Shown here: positions 7,689 to 16,596 of the stretch, piece by piece | Layout: the number at the start of each line of letters is the position of its first letter | Position numbering within the stretch: position 1 is the first letter of the stretch | NCBI GenBank assembly: GCA_015233655.1 | Contig: JADFXI010000018.1 | Location: forward strand, 1 to 32,936 | Length of the DNA stretch: 32,936 bases | Source of the DNA: Nitrospirota bacterium | GTDB taxonomy: Bacteria > Nitrospirota > Thermodesulfovibrionia > Thermodesulfovibrionales > Dissulfurispiraceae | Direction of reading: 5' to 3' | Program-made: the position numbers and the translations under genes | Notes under the pieces: generated by a model | Told to the model about the DNA's origin: nothing | Database searches by the model: none | The model's input: the letters and a program-made list of their open reading frames with translations, nothing else

Positions 7689-8078
7689 TTATTTTATCCT
7701 GCGCAAAGAGGCGAGGACGTTTTTAAGTTCAAGATCTATGGCGGAAGAGAAACCGCGTGCTTTTTCAAGGTCCCCGTCCATTGCCGCAGACTCCATTGCG
7801 TGGGCTGCGTCCCGCAGTGACTGAGCGCCGACCATCGACGCCGAGCCCTTTAGGGAATGGGAGAGAATTTCGACCTGACGGACATCGTTACCGTCAAGGG
7901 CTTCTTTAAGCCGCTCTATCTGAACAGGGACATTTTTAATAAAAATGGCAGCTATCCCTTTGAGCAGCTTCTTGTCTCCTTCAAGCCATGCGGGACCTGC
8001 GTCCCCATCCCTAGGGAACTCATTAGTATCTTTTTTCTTAGATATTTCTGACTGCTTCTTCAACAATTTCTCTGACAT
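7689..8078 (-). CDS. Histidine phosphotransfer (HPt) domain protein
   Basis: A 129-residue single-domain phosphorelay protein. The helical HPt core (about 40-125) carries the phospho-accepting histidine at about 74 in LSHSLKGSASMVGA. It would pass phosphate between a hybrid kinase and a response regulator, plausibly the one encoded 11 bases downstream. The frame stays open to 8183, but the ATG at 8078 is favoured because AAGGA lies five bases before it; ATG at 8093 is a weaker alternative. The start overlaps the end of the HEAT-repeat gene by 41 bases, suggesting translational coupling. Residues 1-30 are a charged, probably disordered leader. Confidence 0.85.
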   Translation of the reverse strand: MSEKLLKKQSEISKKKDTNEFPRDGDAGPAWLEGDKKLLKGIAAIFIKNVPVQIERLKEALDGNDVRQVEILSHSLKGSASMVGAQSLRDAAHAMESAAMDGDLEKARGFSSAIDLELKNVLASLRRIK

Positions 8079-8418
8079 GTTGATCCTTGTCATCAAGGGC
8101 CTTCCGCAAAAAAGGAAGAGCGTCCGTGTGCCCGATAATTTCGAGCAGATTTGCCGCATCGCCGCGCACAACCGGGTTTGCATCCTGCAGAAGCCCGGCT
8201 ATCGATGGAATAAGCCGTATAAACGGGGCCGGGTCATTACGCACCATTTCCTCGACGAGAGCTGTTGCGCCGAGCCGCACCCGCATCCTTTCATCCCGCA
8301 TCATATCGATAACGAGCGGATAAAGGGACCCATCGTGTCTGAGCATATCAATGATGTTCTCAAGATACCCCTTTTCCATATGGTCCAGCACCATGACCCG
8401 CAACTCATCGCTAACCAT
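8038..8418 (-). CDS. HEAT-repeat protein
   Basis: A 126-residue all-helical protein made of about three HEAT-type repeats. Repeat signatures are RMRVRLGATALVEEMV, PVVRGDAANLLEIIG and QHVREIVEEAV, each with the Asp/Arg-x-x-Val-Arg pattern. Such scaffolds bind proteins, and in this setting it might bridge phosphorelay components; that is inference. The ATG at 8418 overlaps the end of trxB by eight bases, and the 3' end overlaps the HPt gene by 41 bases, so trxB, HEAT, HPt and regulator look like one translationally coupled operon. No signal peptide or membrane segment is present. Confidence 0.8.
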   Translation of the reverse strand: MVSDELRVMVLDHMEKGYLENIIDMLRHDGSLYPLVIDMMRDERMRVRLGATALVEEMVRNDPAPFIRLIPSIAGLLQDANPVVRGDAANLLEIIGHTDALPFLRKALDDKDQHVREIVEEAVRNI

Positions 8419-9355
8419 GCCAGTCGTATTTCATCCGCTTGCGGTGAAAAACATACTTCTCAGCAGAAAGCGCGGCAAGGCAGCCCTGGGCAGCAGCCAC
8501 AATTACCTGTCTGACTTCAGTGCATGTGACGTCGCCTGCGCTGTATACACCTGGGATGGAAGTTTCTTTCATGGAATTGGTCACGATGCATCCTTCTTCT
8601 GATACCTCCAGTGTGCCCTGAAGAAAATCTACTATAGGCTTGCTCCCCTGGAGATACACAAAGACCCCGGACAACTCCATAGTGCTCTCACCTCCGAGAG
8701 TGTCTTTAAGCTGAATCTTCTCGACGACCTCGCCGCCCTCAATTGCAGTAACCGTTTGTCCGGTCATTATTTTCAGATTAGGGATAGCAAGGTCCGGATT
8801 GTTCTCAGCCGTTTTAAGTCTCTGCGAGGGAGATATGAGATATACTGTTTCGGCAAACCGCGTCAAAAGGCCGGCTTCCTTTACCGCTTCTTCCGAATCT
8901 CCGATAACGCAAACTGTTTTGCCTCTATAAAATGCTGCATCGCATATCGCGCAGTAACTTACCCCTTTGCCGAGGAACTCCGCTTCACCGCGGATGGTCG
9001 CCTTTCTGCCCATCGAGCCTGTGGCTATGATTACGGTTTTACCGCGGTATGTTTTGTCCCTGGTAAACACTACCTTGACCTCACCTTCCAGATAGACGCC
9101 GATAACCTGGTCTTCGGCATATTCGGCACCGAAGGCGAGGGCCTGTTTCCTGAACATTTCGAGTAAATCCCGGCCCGAAACAGCGGACAAAAGACCCGGA
9201 TAATTCTCTATCAGGCTCGCAAAGGCCAGCGCTCCGGCGGTAGCGGACTTATCCAGGACTACCGCTTTCATTTTTGCGCGCGATGAATATTGCGCTGCAC
9301 TTAGCCCTGCCGGGCCTCCCCCTATTATAATCACATCATACAGTACATCAGTCAT
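8411..9355 (-). CDS. trxB: Thioredoxin reductase
   Basis: NADPH-dependent FAD disulfide reductase that keeps thioredoxin reduced in the cytoplasm. At 314 residues it is full length. It has the FAD-binding GGGPAG at 12-17, the redox pair in SYCAICD (Cys135 and Cys138), a second nucleotide-binding VIGDSEEAV segment and the C-terminal GVYSAGDVT FAD motif. A GGAGG site four bases before the ATG supports the start. It is the first gene of a four-gene minus-strand operon ending in the sigma-54 regulator. The NADPH-site sequence departs from the usual GGGNSA, so a ferredoxin- or NADH-linked variant is possible. Confidence 0.88.
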   Translation of the reverse strand: MTDVLYDVIIIGGGPAGLSAAQYSSRAKMKAVVLDKSATAGALAFASLIENYPGLLSAVSGRDLLEMFRKQALAFGAEYAEDQVIGVYLEGEVKVVFTRDKTYRGKTVIIATGSMGRKATIRGEAEFLGKGVSYCAICDAAFYRGKTVCVIGDSEEAVKEAGLLTRFAETVYLISPSQRLKTAENNPDLAIPNLKIMTGQTVTAIEGGEVVEKIQLKDTLGGESTMELSGVFVYLQGSKPIVDFLQGTLEVSEEGCIVTNSMKETSIPGVYSAGDVTCTEVRQVIVAAAQGCLAALSAEKYVFHRKRMKYDWHG

Positions 9356-9391
9356 AAGGCCTCCAGGAAAAAAGTATCACAGAGTTTATCT

Positions 9392-9397
9392 ATTATA
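9392..9397 (-). promoter_or_regulatory. Possible -10 element of the trxB operon
   Basis: TATAAT on the minus strand, 37-42 bases upstream of the trxB ATG in the divergent gap. No good -35 hexamer sits at the proper distance, so this is tentative. Confidence 0.35.
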
Positions 9398-9526
9398 CCT
9401 TACTGGATTTGGAAATTTTATTTATATATAATAACTCTCTGTAGTACGGAATGAGCGGTTTTTTTCTATTTTCCTTTTTGACCGGATGACTTGCTTCCGG
9501 TAAAGGGTTACCCGTACGGGGGTTGT

Positions 9527-10240
9527 GTGGCAAACCGGGATATAAAGTCAAAGACAGTTGCAGAATTGCGCGAGATGGCGACCAGAAGAGGTATCCCTGC
9601 CAGGAAGAATTGGAAGAAAAAGGATTTTATAATGGCTTTGTCTTCAAAAAAGAAGACCCCTGTCAAAGACCTGAAGCCTGCGAGAAGAAAAACGCCTGCG
9701 AAGAAGACCCTGTCCGTGAAAAGTGCGGCAAGAAAAAGTCCTGTCCGCAAGGCAGGTCCGGCGCCGCTGAAACAGCCTCCTGAAGTGGTGCTGTCTCCGC
9801 TGCCGGCCGAGTATGGCGAGGACAAGGTAGTATCTATGCAGGTAAGTCCCAAGAGGATATATGTCTACTGGGAAGTGCCTGAAGAAAGGCTGTTGAAGCA
9901 CAAAGGCAGTCTTAATATTAAGGTTTCTGATGTGAAGGCAGATTCTTTTTTTTATACGCCGGTTTCGGGCCGGCTCGGAGAATTATTTGTCAACATTAAT
10001 CCTGAAAGCCATTATACTGTAGAATTAGGTGTTATTGATTTCAGAGGTGAATTTGTGAATATTATGAAACAGGATTATGGAACTTCTGAAATCCGTACCA
10101 CTCCTTCAAGCTCCCCTTCGGTGTTGCTGAAAAGGAAGAAGATGCCGTCAGGCGGGCAGTCTGAAAAGGCCGCGAGGGCTGATGAGAGTGTCTTGCCCGA
10201 AGAATTTTTTGAGGTCCCTGAATCAGTAAGTTCGTATTAA
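9527..10240 (+). CDS. Rho N-terminal-like / DUF4912 protein
   Basis: About 237 residues. The first 40 (KTVAELREMATRRGIP then KKDFIMAL) form a Rho-N/SAP-like helical motif that usually binds nucleic acid. A Lys/Pro/Ala-rich basic linker follows (about 40-85). Then comes a DUF4912 domain (about 95-185) with RIYVYWEVPEE and a beta-rich NPESHYTVELGVID region. An acidic Ser-rich tail ends the protein. In other genomes DUF4912 often sits near glycogen-branching enzymes; none is here. GTG at 9527 is chosen over TTG at 9491 because homology-like sequence begins there and a G-run lies just upstream. The role is unknown. Confidence 0.72.
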   Translation: MANRDIKSKTVAELREMATRRGIPARKNWKKKDFIMALSSKKKTPVKDLKPARRKTPAKKTLSVKSAARKSPVRKAGPAPLKQPPEVVLSPLPAEYGEDKVVSMQVSPKRIYVYWEVPEERLLKHKGSLNIKVSDVKADSFFYTPVSGRLGELFVNINPESHYTVELGVIDFRGEFVNIMKQDYGTSEIRTTPSSSPSVLLKRKKMPSGGQSEKAARADESVLPEEFFEVPESVSSY

Positions 10241-10270
10241 GTTATAAAACCAAAAAGGCGGAGGGTTGAT

Positions 10271-11809
10271 ATGAGACACTATCTTTTGGCAAGGGCATTA
10301 ACTGTCATTATCTCTTTATTCGGGGTTGCGTCTCTCTCTTATGGAGCAACTGTGGATGTATCTGTGCGGGATTTTGCTTTCAGTCCCTCCACCGTAACTA
10401 TTAATGTGGGTGACACGGTGCGATGGACCGATGCTACCGGGACCCACACAACTACCAGCGGTTCGGGTTGTACTGCAAACGGCCTCTGGGACTCTGGGAC
10501 CGCGCTCTTGTCACCGGGGGGAACTTACAGCCGCACTTTTAACTCGGCGGGCACCTATCCTTACTTTTGCTCATTCCACTGCGCCCTGGGCATGACGGGC
10601 AGCGTGGTGGTCAGCGGCGGCACGACAACTACTGCTCCGACGACTACTACGACTACGACTACGTCGCCGACGTCTTCAACTTCGGTGCCTGTGACTGCTC
10701 CGAAAGTATCTTCCGCGACCCCGGTCAACAACGCCACCGGTGTCCCAATCAACTCTGTTATAACCGCGACTTTCAGCACGGCGATGGATCCGTGGCCTCT
10801 TAGTGCTTCAACGTTTGTTGTGAGCAGCAATGTCGGCGCTCTGAGCGGTTCTGTCGGCTACAATACCAATACCAATACCGCAACCTTTTACCCGTCGGCT
10901 GCACTTTCACACAATACTGTTTACATGGTGACGATTTCCACAGGGGCAAAGTCCTCAGCCGGAGCTGCCCTTTCGTCAAGCTATATGTGGAGTTTTACGA
11001 CCGCAACTACGAGTGTTGACAGCGATGGAGACGGTGTTGCCGACGGAGTCGATGACTACCCGAATGACAATACCAGGGCCACTCCTCAAGACATCACCGG
11101 CACAGGCAAGATTTTTGTCGATGTCTCGGCTGCAAAGGGTGCTTACCTTACCAATGTCTATGCATTGTCCGACACCGATGCCTCATTAGGGCAGACAGGA
11201 AAGCCTGATAAGTACCAGTTCAAAGACGGTTTCGTGAGCTTTAAGGCCCATGGCGTAGCCAAGGGAGGAACAGTTGCGGTTGCTCTTAGCTTCCCTAGCG
11301 GCATCCCGTCAGGAAGCAAGATTTATGCGGCGGGACCATCGGGTTTTATTGAGTACGGCAATGCGGTCATAAGCGGTAGAACGGCATATGGGGACATGGT
11401 AACGGTCACCCTTACAGATGGAGGCGCGGGCGACAACGATGGAGCGGCTGACGGCGGTGTTACGGCCTCAATAGGAGTCGCTATCCCCGTTCAAGAAACG
11501 TCCAAACATGGCTGTTTTATAGCCACTGCCGCCTATGGGTCATACCTTGACCCGCACGTTCAGGCCCTTCAGGAATTTAGAGACAAATGGATGTTGACCA
11601 ATGCTGCCGGACGTGCGCTTGTCGATCTCTACTATAGCGTATCGCCGCCGATTGCTGATTTTATAAGTAGTCACGAAACCCTGCGCGCAATGACCCGCAT
11701 GGCCCTTATGCCTGTAGTCTGGGCAATTGAGTATCCTGTGGGTTTAGGATTTTTGGTGCTCGCTGCCGCTGTCGGAATGGGGCGTAGGAGTAAAAGCAGA
11801 AGGACTTGA
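10271..11809 (+). CDS. Exported cupredoxin / Ig-like / CFI-box surface protein
   Basis: A 512-residue mosaic. Residues 1-26 form a signal peptide. Residues 27-115 are a plastocyanin-like cupredoxin with all four type 1 copper ligands: His59, Cys100, His103 and Met108 (Cys-x2-His-x4-Met as in plastocyanin). A Thr/Ser-rich linker (116-140) leads to a Big_5-type Ig-like domain (about 143-245). A calcium-loop-like DSDGDGVADGVDD follows, then a choice-of-anchor-U-like domain ending in DGGAGDNDGAADGG. The CFI-box, CFIATAAYGS (about 415), is followed by helices, a hydrophobic segment and a basic tail, a C-terminal sorting arrangement. The ATG has GGAGGG upstream. It is probably anchored at the cell surface with an electron-transfer or copper-binding role. 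Confidence 0.85.
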   Translation: MRHYLLARALTVIISLFGVASLSYGATVDVSVRDFAFSPSTVTINVGDTVRWTDATGTHTTTSGSGCTANGLWDSGTALLSPGGTYSRTFNSAGTYPYFCSFHCALGMTGSVVVSGGTTTTAPTTTTTTTTSPTSSTSVPVTAPKVSSATPVNNATGVPINSVITATFSTAMDPWPLSASTFVVSSNVGALSGSVGYNTNTNTATFYPSAALSHNTVYMVTISTGAKSSAGAALSSSYMWSFTTATTSVDSDGDGVADGVDDYPNDNTRATPQDITGTGKIFVDVSAAKGAYLTNVYALSDTDASLGQTGKPDKYQFKDGFVSFKAHGVAKGGTVAVALSFPSGIPSGSKIYAAGPSGFIEYGNAVISGRTAYGDMVTVTLTDGGAGDNDGAADGGVTASIGVAIPVQETSKHGCFIATAAYGSYLDPHVQALQEFRDKWMLTNAAGRALVDLYYSVSPPIADFISSHETLRAMTRMALMPVVWAIEYPVGLGFLVLAAAVGMGRRSKSRRT

Positions 11810-11884
11810 TCGATAATGATGTAACATTTGATTTTGGAAGGCGGGCTTATAGTCTGCTCCGTTTAATATGTTACTATGTTTTAT

Positions 11885-11966
11885 GCAGGTATGGCGGAAT
11901 TGGCAGACGCGCCAGACTTAGGATCTGGTGGGATTCCCTGTCCGAGTTCGAGTCTCGGTACCTGCA
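11885..11966 (+). tRNA. tRNA-Leu (anticodon TAG)
   Basis: Acceptor arms GCAGGTA (11885-11891) and TACCTGC (11959-11965) pair fully, with discriminator A at 11966. The anticodon stem CCAGA/TCTGG encloses CTTAGGA, giving anticodon TAG (reads CUA and probably CUN). The T arm is CCGAG-TTCGAGT-CTCGG. The extended variable arm is typical of tRNA-Leu. CCA is not encoded. Confidence 0.96.
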
Positions 11967-11986
11967 CTAACAACTTCCAAAAATCT

Positions 11987-13867
11987 ATGAACGAATCCGG
12001 ACTCGCGCCCCTGGCTGAAAGGTTTCTGAAGGATGTTGTGGCAGGAGCGCTGGCAGATTATGAGCCCAGACAGCCGCATCTGGACATGTTGCGCGCCTGC
12101 GCCGGCATTATTGAAAGAGGCGGCACCCTGCTGGCAGAAGCGGGCACAGGCACAGGTAAGACATTCGCCTACCTGGTGCCATTGCTTGCAGCAGGGGAAC
12201 GGGCGGTCATCTCTACGCGTACAATCAATCTCCAGGAGCAGATCGTATCAAAAGACCTTCGTTTTCTTTCCGGCTTGAGAAAGTTCGACTATGCCATCGC
12301 AAAGGGACGCAGTAATTATCTCTGCCTTAGACGCCTTAATGCGTTCAGGTCTTCCGGCCTGCAGGAGAATGAGGAGTATGCCGAACTGCTCAGGTGGTCT
12401 TCAGAGACAAAAACAGGCGACATAGAAGATAGCGGTTCCAGGCGGGTGCTTATATGGGACAAAGTATGCTGCGACGCCGATGCATGCAAGGGCAGCCAGT
12501 GCGCTTTTTTTTCGAGTTGCTTCTATTTCGGTGCCCGTGGGTTATGGCAGAAGGCGCAGATAATAGTGGCCAATCACGCCCTTATAGGCATTAACGCCAT
12601 GCTTGAGCCTGACTCGCGTCTGCTCCCCCAGGCCAGTCTGCTCGTTATCGACGAGGCGCATGCGCTGGACAACGTATTGTCTGATGTTGCCGGCCTTACT
12701 TTATCGAACATGGGATTTGAAAGAATCATGAGCAGGCTGCTCAGACTTGACGAAAGAGGCACATACAAAGGTCTTCTCTCGCAGACACCTGATCTGTTTC
12801 AGGCTGTGGAGATCTTGAGGACCGAAATCGGACTTTTCTGGATCAAGGTGAAAAATGGCGTGAAACACAGAGAGACCATCAAAGGGGAATTCGAGTTGAA
12901 AGTCCAGGCGATGGGCCTTGCCGAAGAAATCAACCGTCTTATCGTCAAAATGGCGAGCAGCACGACAGGACTTTTCCAGGAAGATGACGAACTCGAAATG
13001 AAGTCCTCCATAATAAAGCTAAAGGCATTTTCGGAGGGTCTGGTTGCATTTTCCGAGGGTCAGGATAAAATGTCCGATTTTGTCCGCTGGGCAGAGACTG
13101 AAGAAAAGAGAGTGGCCCTCCGCATGTCGCCTGTGTATCCAAGGGACTTTATCCTGGACAACATCATGCCTGATTACCGCTCCGTTATTCTTACATCGGC
13201 TACGCTCTCCGTTGCAGGAGATTTCGGTTTCACGGCCAAAGTCCTCGGGCTTGAGAATGCCGAGACGCTCTCCGTGCCGTCGCCTTTTGATCTCGAAAGA
13301 CAGATTTCAGTGCATGTTAAGAGAGGGATAAGTCTGAAACAACCCGGCAGTATTGAAAAGCTTGCCGCGGTCATAATCGAAGAGGCCTCAAAAAAGGACG
13401 GCGGCATGCTTGTGCTTTTTACTTCACGGGAGAGTATGCGGGCCACATGGGCCATTACCGGCGGGGCATTGCAGGAGCTGGGACTGAATCCAATGGTTCA
13501 GGGAGAGATGCCGAACCGGTTGATGCTCGAAATAATGCGGGAGAGTGAAAACAGCGTCATCTTCGGCCTTGATTCTTTCTGGGAGGGAGTTGATGTCAAG
13601 GGAGACTCTTTGAAGTGCCTTATCATAGCAAAACTGCCGTTTGAAGTGCCGACAGAGCCTATCGTCAAAGCACGCACCGATGAGATAGAACGCAGAGGAG
13701 GCAATGCATTTTACGAATACTCGCTTCCCCGTGCCGTGCTCAAATTCAAACAGGGTTTCGGCAGGCTTATAAGGTCGAGGTCGGACATCGGAAGGGTCAT
13801 TATTTGCGACGACCGTATTGAAACCAGGGCCTACGGCCGGACGTTCATTGAGAGCGTGCGGAGATAA
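11987..13867 (+). CDS. DinG/YoaA-type ATP-dependent DNA helicase
   Basis: A 626-residue superfamily 2, XPD-like helicase that would unwind DNA 5'-3' during repair or R-loop removal. Walker A is GTGTGKT at 53-59 and the DEAH box is in LLVIDEAHALDN. Between them are clustered cysteines (YLCLRRL, then CCDADACKGSQC) consistent with the iron-sulfur cluster of DinG proteins. The C-terminal motor has ILTSATL, FWEGVDVKGDSLKCLII and KQGFGRLIRSRSD (motif VI). The frame is open upstream through the tRNA-Leu gene, but that part is tRNA translated by chance, so the ATG at 11987 is taken. It lies 20 bases after the tRNA and may be co-transcribed with it. Confidence 0.9.
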   Translation: MNESGLAPLAERFLKDVVAGALADYEPRQPHLDMLRACAGIIERGGTLLAEAGTGTGKTFAYLVPLLAAGERAVISTRTINLQEQIVSKDLRFLSGLRKFDYAIAKGRSNYLCLRRLNAFRSSGLQENEEYAELLRWSSETKTGDIEDSGSRRVLIWDKVCCDADACKGSQCAFFSSCFYFGARGLWQKAQIIVANHALIGINAMLEPDSRLLPQASLLVIDEAHALDNVLSDVAGLTLSNMGFERIMSRLLRLDERGTYKGLLSQTPDLFQAVEILRTEIGLFWIKVKNGVKHRETIKGEFELKVQAMGLAEEINRLIVKMASSTTGLFQEDDELEMKSSIIKLKAFSEGLVAFSEGQDKMSDFVRWAETEEKRVALRMSPVYPRDFILDNIMPDYRSVILTSATLSVAGDFGFTAKVLGLENAETLSVPSPFDLERQISVHVKRGISLKQPGSIEKLAAVIIEEASKKDGGMLVLFTSRESMRATWAITGGALQELGLNPMVQGEMPNRLMLEIMRESENSVIFGLDSFWEGVDVKGDSLKCLIIAKLPFEVPTEPIVKARTDEIERRGGNAFYEYSLPRAVLKFKQGFGRLIRSRSDIGRVIICDDRIETRAYGRTFIESVRR

Positions 13868-13891
13868 CCGTCATAAGACATTTTGTGTCGG

Positions 13892-13931
13892 GCGGTCAGA
13901 CCATAGTGCTTCAGTTCTATGGTCTGACCGC
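13892..13931. terminator. Perfect 15-bp hairpin between convergent genes
   Basis: GCGGTCAGACCATAG (13892-13906) and its exact complement at 13917-13931 enclose a ten-base loop. It sits between the 3' ends of the helicase gene and the convergent phosphoesterase gene, so it could stop transcription from both sides. No U-run follows on either strand, so it is a stem rather than a canonical intrinsic terminator. Confidence 0.55.
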
Positions 13932-13950
13932 TCCCGGATAAAACTTATGA

Positions 13951-15309
13951 TTATTTGTCCTGACTGAAATCAAAGGCCTGTGTAAGGTCTTTTGCCGCCT
14001 GGTCACGGCTGCCGAACGGGGCCAGTCCCCAACGCTTCTCAATGAATTTCAAAATAGACGTTGTATCATAAAGGGTGTGGTCTATATATCCTCTCTTGGC
14101 ATAAGGTGAAACTATTATGGCGGGGATCCTTGTCCCTGGCCCCCATCTGTCGCCGTGCGGAGGAGGCACATGGTCCCAGCGTCCTCCATTTTCGTCATAG
14201 GTTATGATGATGGCTGCGTCCTTCCAGTAGGGGCTGTCCTGTATCGCCTTAACGAGTGCCGATACATGCTCCTGCCCTGCCATGAGAGAGGCATAGCCGG
14301 GATGCTCGTTGTTGGCGCCGATAGGCTTGATAAATGAAACTGAAGGGAGCGTCTTGTCCTTCAACGCTGCCAGGAAGTCTTTCTCGTCTTTTAAATGAGC
14401 TGCTTTGGCCGGTGTGCCGTCTGCATAGTTGGCAAAAAAGGCGAACGGCTGATGATGAAACTGAAATGTTTTATCGGGATTTCCTGCAAGCGCATCGTCC
14501 CAGCCTCCTGAATACCACGCCCAACTTATGTTTTTCTCACTGAGCCTGTCTCCGATAGTCGGCTTGTTCTGCATCGGTACCAGTTTGCCCGGGGCGCTGT
14601 CCTTGGGATGCGGCTGATTTACGGAATAAGCGGTGTTTACCGCGAATCCATCAGGTGTGACCAGGTTGTCTTCCGCCAGCACTCCATTGCTGTCAAGCTT
14701 GATACGCACGTTTTCCGGGGCGTCAGGCCACTCGGGCGCGCAGGCGCAGACCATCCAGAAGTGGTTCAGGAATGAACCGCCGAATGCCCCCTGGTAGAAA
14801 TTGTCCAGCAGAGCATACTGCTTCGCAAGCCTTCCCTCCGGAAGGTCGCTGGCGTCATAGTAGCTCATGACGAGTCCCGGATTGTCGCTCCAGGCAGCGT
14901 ATTTATCCATCCTGCCGCCGTTTATCTGCAGCTGGTTCTGGTAGAAACGGTGAACGAGATCTCCACTTTTCTGATTCATGGGAACATATTGGGCAAGGTC
15001 ATATGGCTGGGCCGGGAGCTTTTCGGGGAATCGACTGTCCGGATTCTTTGAGTTGTCTATCGGCCTGGGAACAAATGTAAGGGGGTTGTTCTCCTTGTCT
15101 ACTTGGGGTAAAGCCTTTGAGGCGTTTTCGAGCCCGTTTGCTCCTGGAAACTTTCCATACAGACCATCGAAGCTCCAGTTTTCCTGGTAAATGACGATTA
15201 CGTGGTTGATCTTCTCGATCGGGTCCCCGGCGCGAGCCAGATGCGAGGGGACAATGACTAAACAGAACGCTAAAAACAGCAGACTGATAAATCTATCGGT
15301 CTTAAGCAT
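13951..15309 (-). CDS. Secreted phosphoesterase (phospholipase C / acid phosphatase family)
   Basis: A 452-residue exported member of the phosphoesterase family PF04185, which includes bacterial phospholipase C and AcpA-type acid phosphatases. A signal peptide spans about residues 1-27 (basic start, LLFLAFCLVIV core, ARA cleavage site). Motifs are HVIVIYQENWSFDGLYG near the N-terminus, GANNEHPGYASL in the middle and ITYDENGGRWDHVPPP, which carries metal-binding residues. The C-terminal end (YDTTSILKFIEKRWGL) is typical. The second of two adjacent ATGs is chosen because AAGGAGG lies five bases before it. Substrate cannot be told from sequence; it would act in the periplasm or outside. Confidence 0.87.
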   Translation of the reverse strand: MLKTDRFISLLFLAFCLVIVPSHLARAGDPIEKINHVIVIYQENWSFDGLYGKFPGANGLENASKALPQVDKENNPLTFVPRPIDNSKNPDSRFPEKLPAQPYDLAQYVPMNQKSGDLVHRFYQNQLQINGGRMDKYAAWSDNPGLVMSYYDASDLPEGRLAKQYALLDNFYQGAFGGSFLNHFWMVCACAPEWPDAPENVRIKLDSNGVLAEDNLVTPDGFAVNTAYSVNQPHPKDSAPGKLVPMQNKPTIGDRLSEKNISWAWYSGGWDDALAGNPDKTFQFHHQPFAFFANYADGTPAKAAHLKDEKDFLAALKDKTLPSVSFIKPIGANNEHPGYASLMAGQEHVSALVKAIQDSPYWKDAAIIITYDENGGRWDHVPPPHGDRWGPGTRIPAIIVSPYAKRGYIDHTLYDTTSILKFIEKRWGLAPFGSRDQAAKDLTQAFDFSQDK

Positions 15310-15480
15310 CATTTCCTCCTTGTGCTGATCATATAGTAACCCCGGACATATAAACATCCAAGTGCAAACAATTATACTTACAGTCTGTTACGGCAATGTT
15401 ACGACGTGACGGCATCGCTTGGCTTTGAATTAATATGCTGCTACAATATTAGCAGAATTAATTCTTTAAGGGGACAACTC

Positions 15481-16596
15481 ATGGAAAAAATATTTGAATC
15501 AACGACCATCAACGGTATGAGTCTCGCAAACAGATTTGTTCGCTCCGCGACCTGGGAAGGCATGTGCGACATGGACGGACGGCCCACTGCAAAGCTTGCC
15601 GCCTGCTATCACGATCTTGCTGCAGGAGGAGTCGGGCTGATCATCACGGGCTATGCGTTTGTAAGGCCGGACGGCAAACAGTTGCCAGGGAAAATGGGAA
15701 TCCATACTGACGCTTTTGCTGCCGAAATGAGGGCCCTGACGCAGGCGGTCCATGGTGAAGGCGGCAAAATATGCATCCAGCTGGTCCATGCAGGCGGGCA
15801 GACTACGGTAAAAACAGCAGGCAGGCGTCCGCTTGCCCCTTCGGCAGTAAAGGTCGAGCAATTTCCTGAAGAACCTGATGCCATGAGCAGCGAGGACATA
15901 GTGCAAATTGTCACGGCTTTCGGCGAGGCTGCTGCACGGGCCAAGGAGTATGGCTTCGATGCAGTTCAGCTCCATGCGGCCCACGGCTATCTGATCAATC
16001 AGTTCCTCTCTCCTCTTACCAACAGGCGGACCGATGGCTATGGCGGCCCTGTTGAGAACCGGTGCCGTTTTCTTATGGAGGTGTACCGGCGTGTCCGTTC
16101 CGAGGTTGGGCCTGATTTTCCTGTCATGGCCAAATTGAACGGCTCTGACAATCTCGACGGCGGCCTCAGTTTAACCGATGCTGTCGTCGCCGCCCGTTTG
16201 CTGGACAAGGAAAAGATTGATGCCATAGAAGTGAGCGGCGGGACGTCGGCCTCGGGAGAAAAAACCCCTGTGAGAACCGGAATAGATAAGCCGGATATGG
16301 AAGCCTATAATATTGAACTTGCGAGAGAGATAAAAAAGTCTGTAGGATGCCCCGTCATGGCAGTGGGCGGTTTCAGGTCGCTTGAAGTTATCAATAAGGC
16401 GATTATAGAGGATGGAATAGATTACATTTCGATGGCCCGTCCTTTCATCAGGGAACCTCAGTTGGTCAGGCGTTGGCGCGAGGGGGACCGCTCTCCCGCT
16501 CGATGCATCTCCTGCAATGGCTGCTTCAGGCCTGGACTCAAGGAAGGAGGCATTTATTGCGTGGTGGAAAAAAAGGAAGCATCGAATACTATTTAA
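15481..16596 (+). CDS. Old yellow enzyme family NADH:flavin oxidoreductase
   Basis: A 371-residue FMN-binding TIM barrel of the old yellow enzyme / 2,4-dienoyl-CoA reductase N-terminal family, reducing activated C=C bonds. It shows NRFVRSATWEGM at the start, QLVHAGGQ, the substrate-binding pair in VQLHAAHGYLINQFLSP, and NRRTDGYGG. The C-terminus has CISCNGCF and a further Cys, resembling the iron-sulfur motif of dienoyl-CoA reductases. The flavodoxin-like NAD domain of those enzymes is absent, so the protein stops just after the motif. AAGGGG eight bases before ATG 15481 supports this start over the upstream open frame. Its 3' end overlaps the convergent VOC gene by eight bases. Confidence 0.9.
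   Translation: MEKIFESTTINGMSLANRFVRSATWEGMCDMDGRPTAKLAACYHDLAAGGVGLIITGYAFVRPDGKQLPGKMGIHTDAFAAEMRALTQAVHGEGGKICIQLVHAGGQTTVKTAGRRPLAPSAVKVEQFPEEPDAMSSEDIVQIVTAFGEAAARAKEYGFDAVQLHAAHGYLINQFLSPLTNRRTDGYGGPVENRCRFLMEVYRRVRSEVGPDFPVMAKLNGSDNLDGGLSLTDAVVAARLLDKEKIDAIEVSGGTSASGEKTPVRTGIDKPDMEAYNIELAREIKKSVGCPVMAVGGFRSLEVINKAIIEDGIDYISMARPFIREPQLVRRWREGDRSPARCISCNGCFRPGLKEGGIYCVVEKKEASNTI

Noticed and set aside
10618-10690. Repeated ACGACTACT-type bases suggesting a tandem repeat or CRISPR-like array
   Set aside because: They encode the Thr/Ser-rich linker of the exported protein; units are too short and irregular for CRISPR.
11876-11986. N-terminal extension of the helicase frame through the tRNA-Leu gene
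   Set aside because: The extension is the usual chance translation of a tRNA-Leu gene; the ATG at 11987 follows the tRNA.
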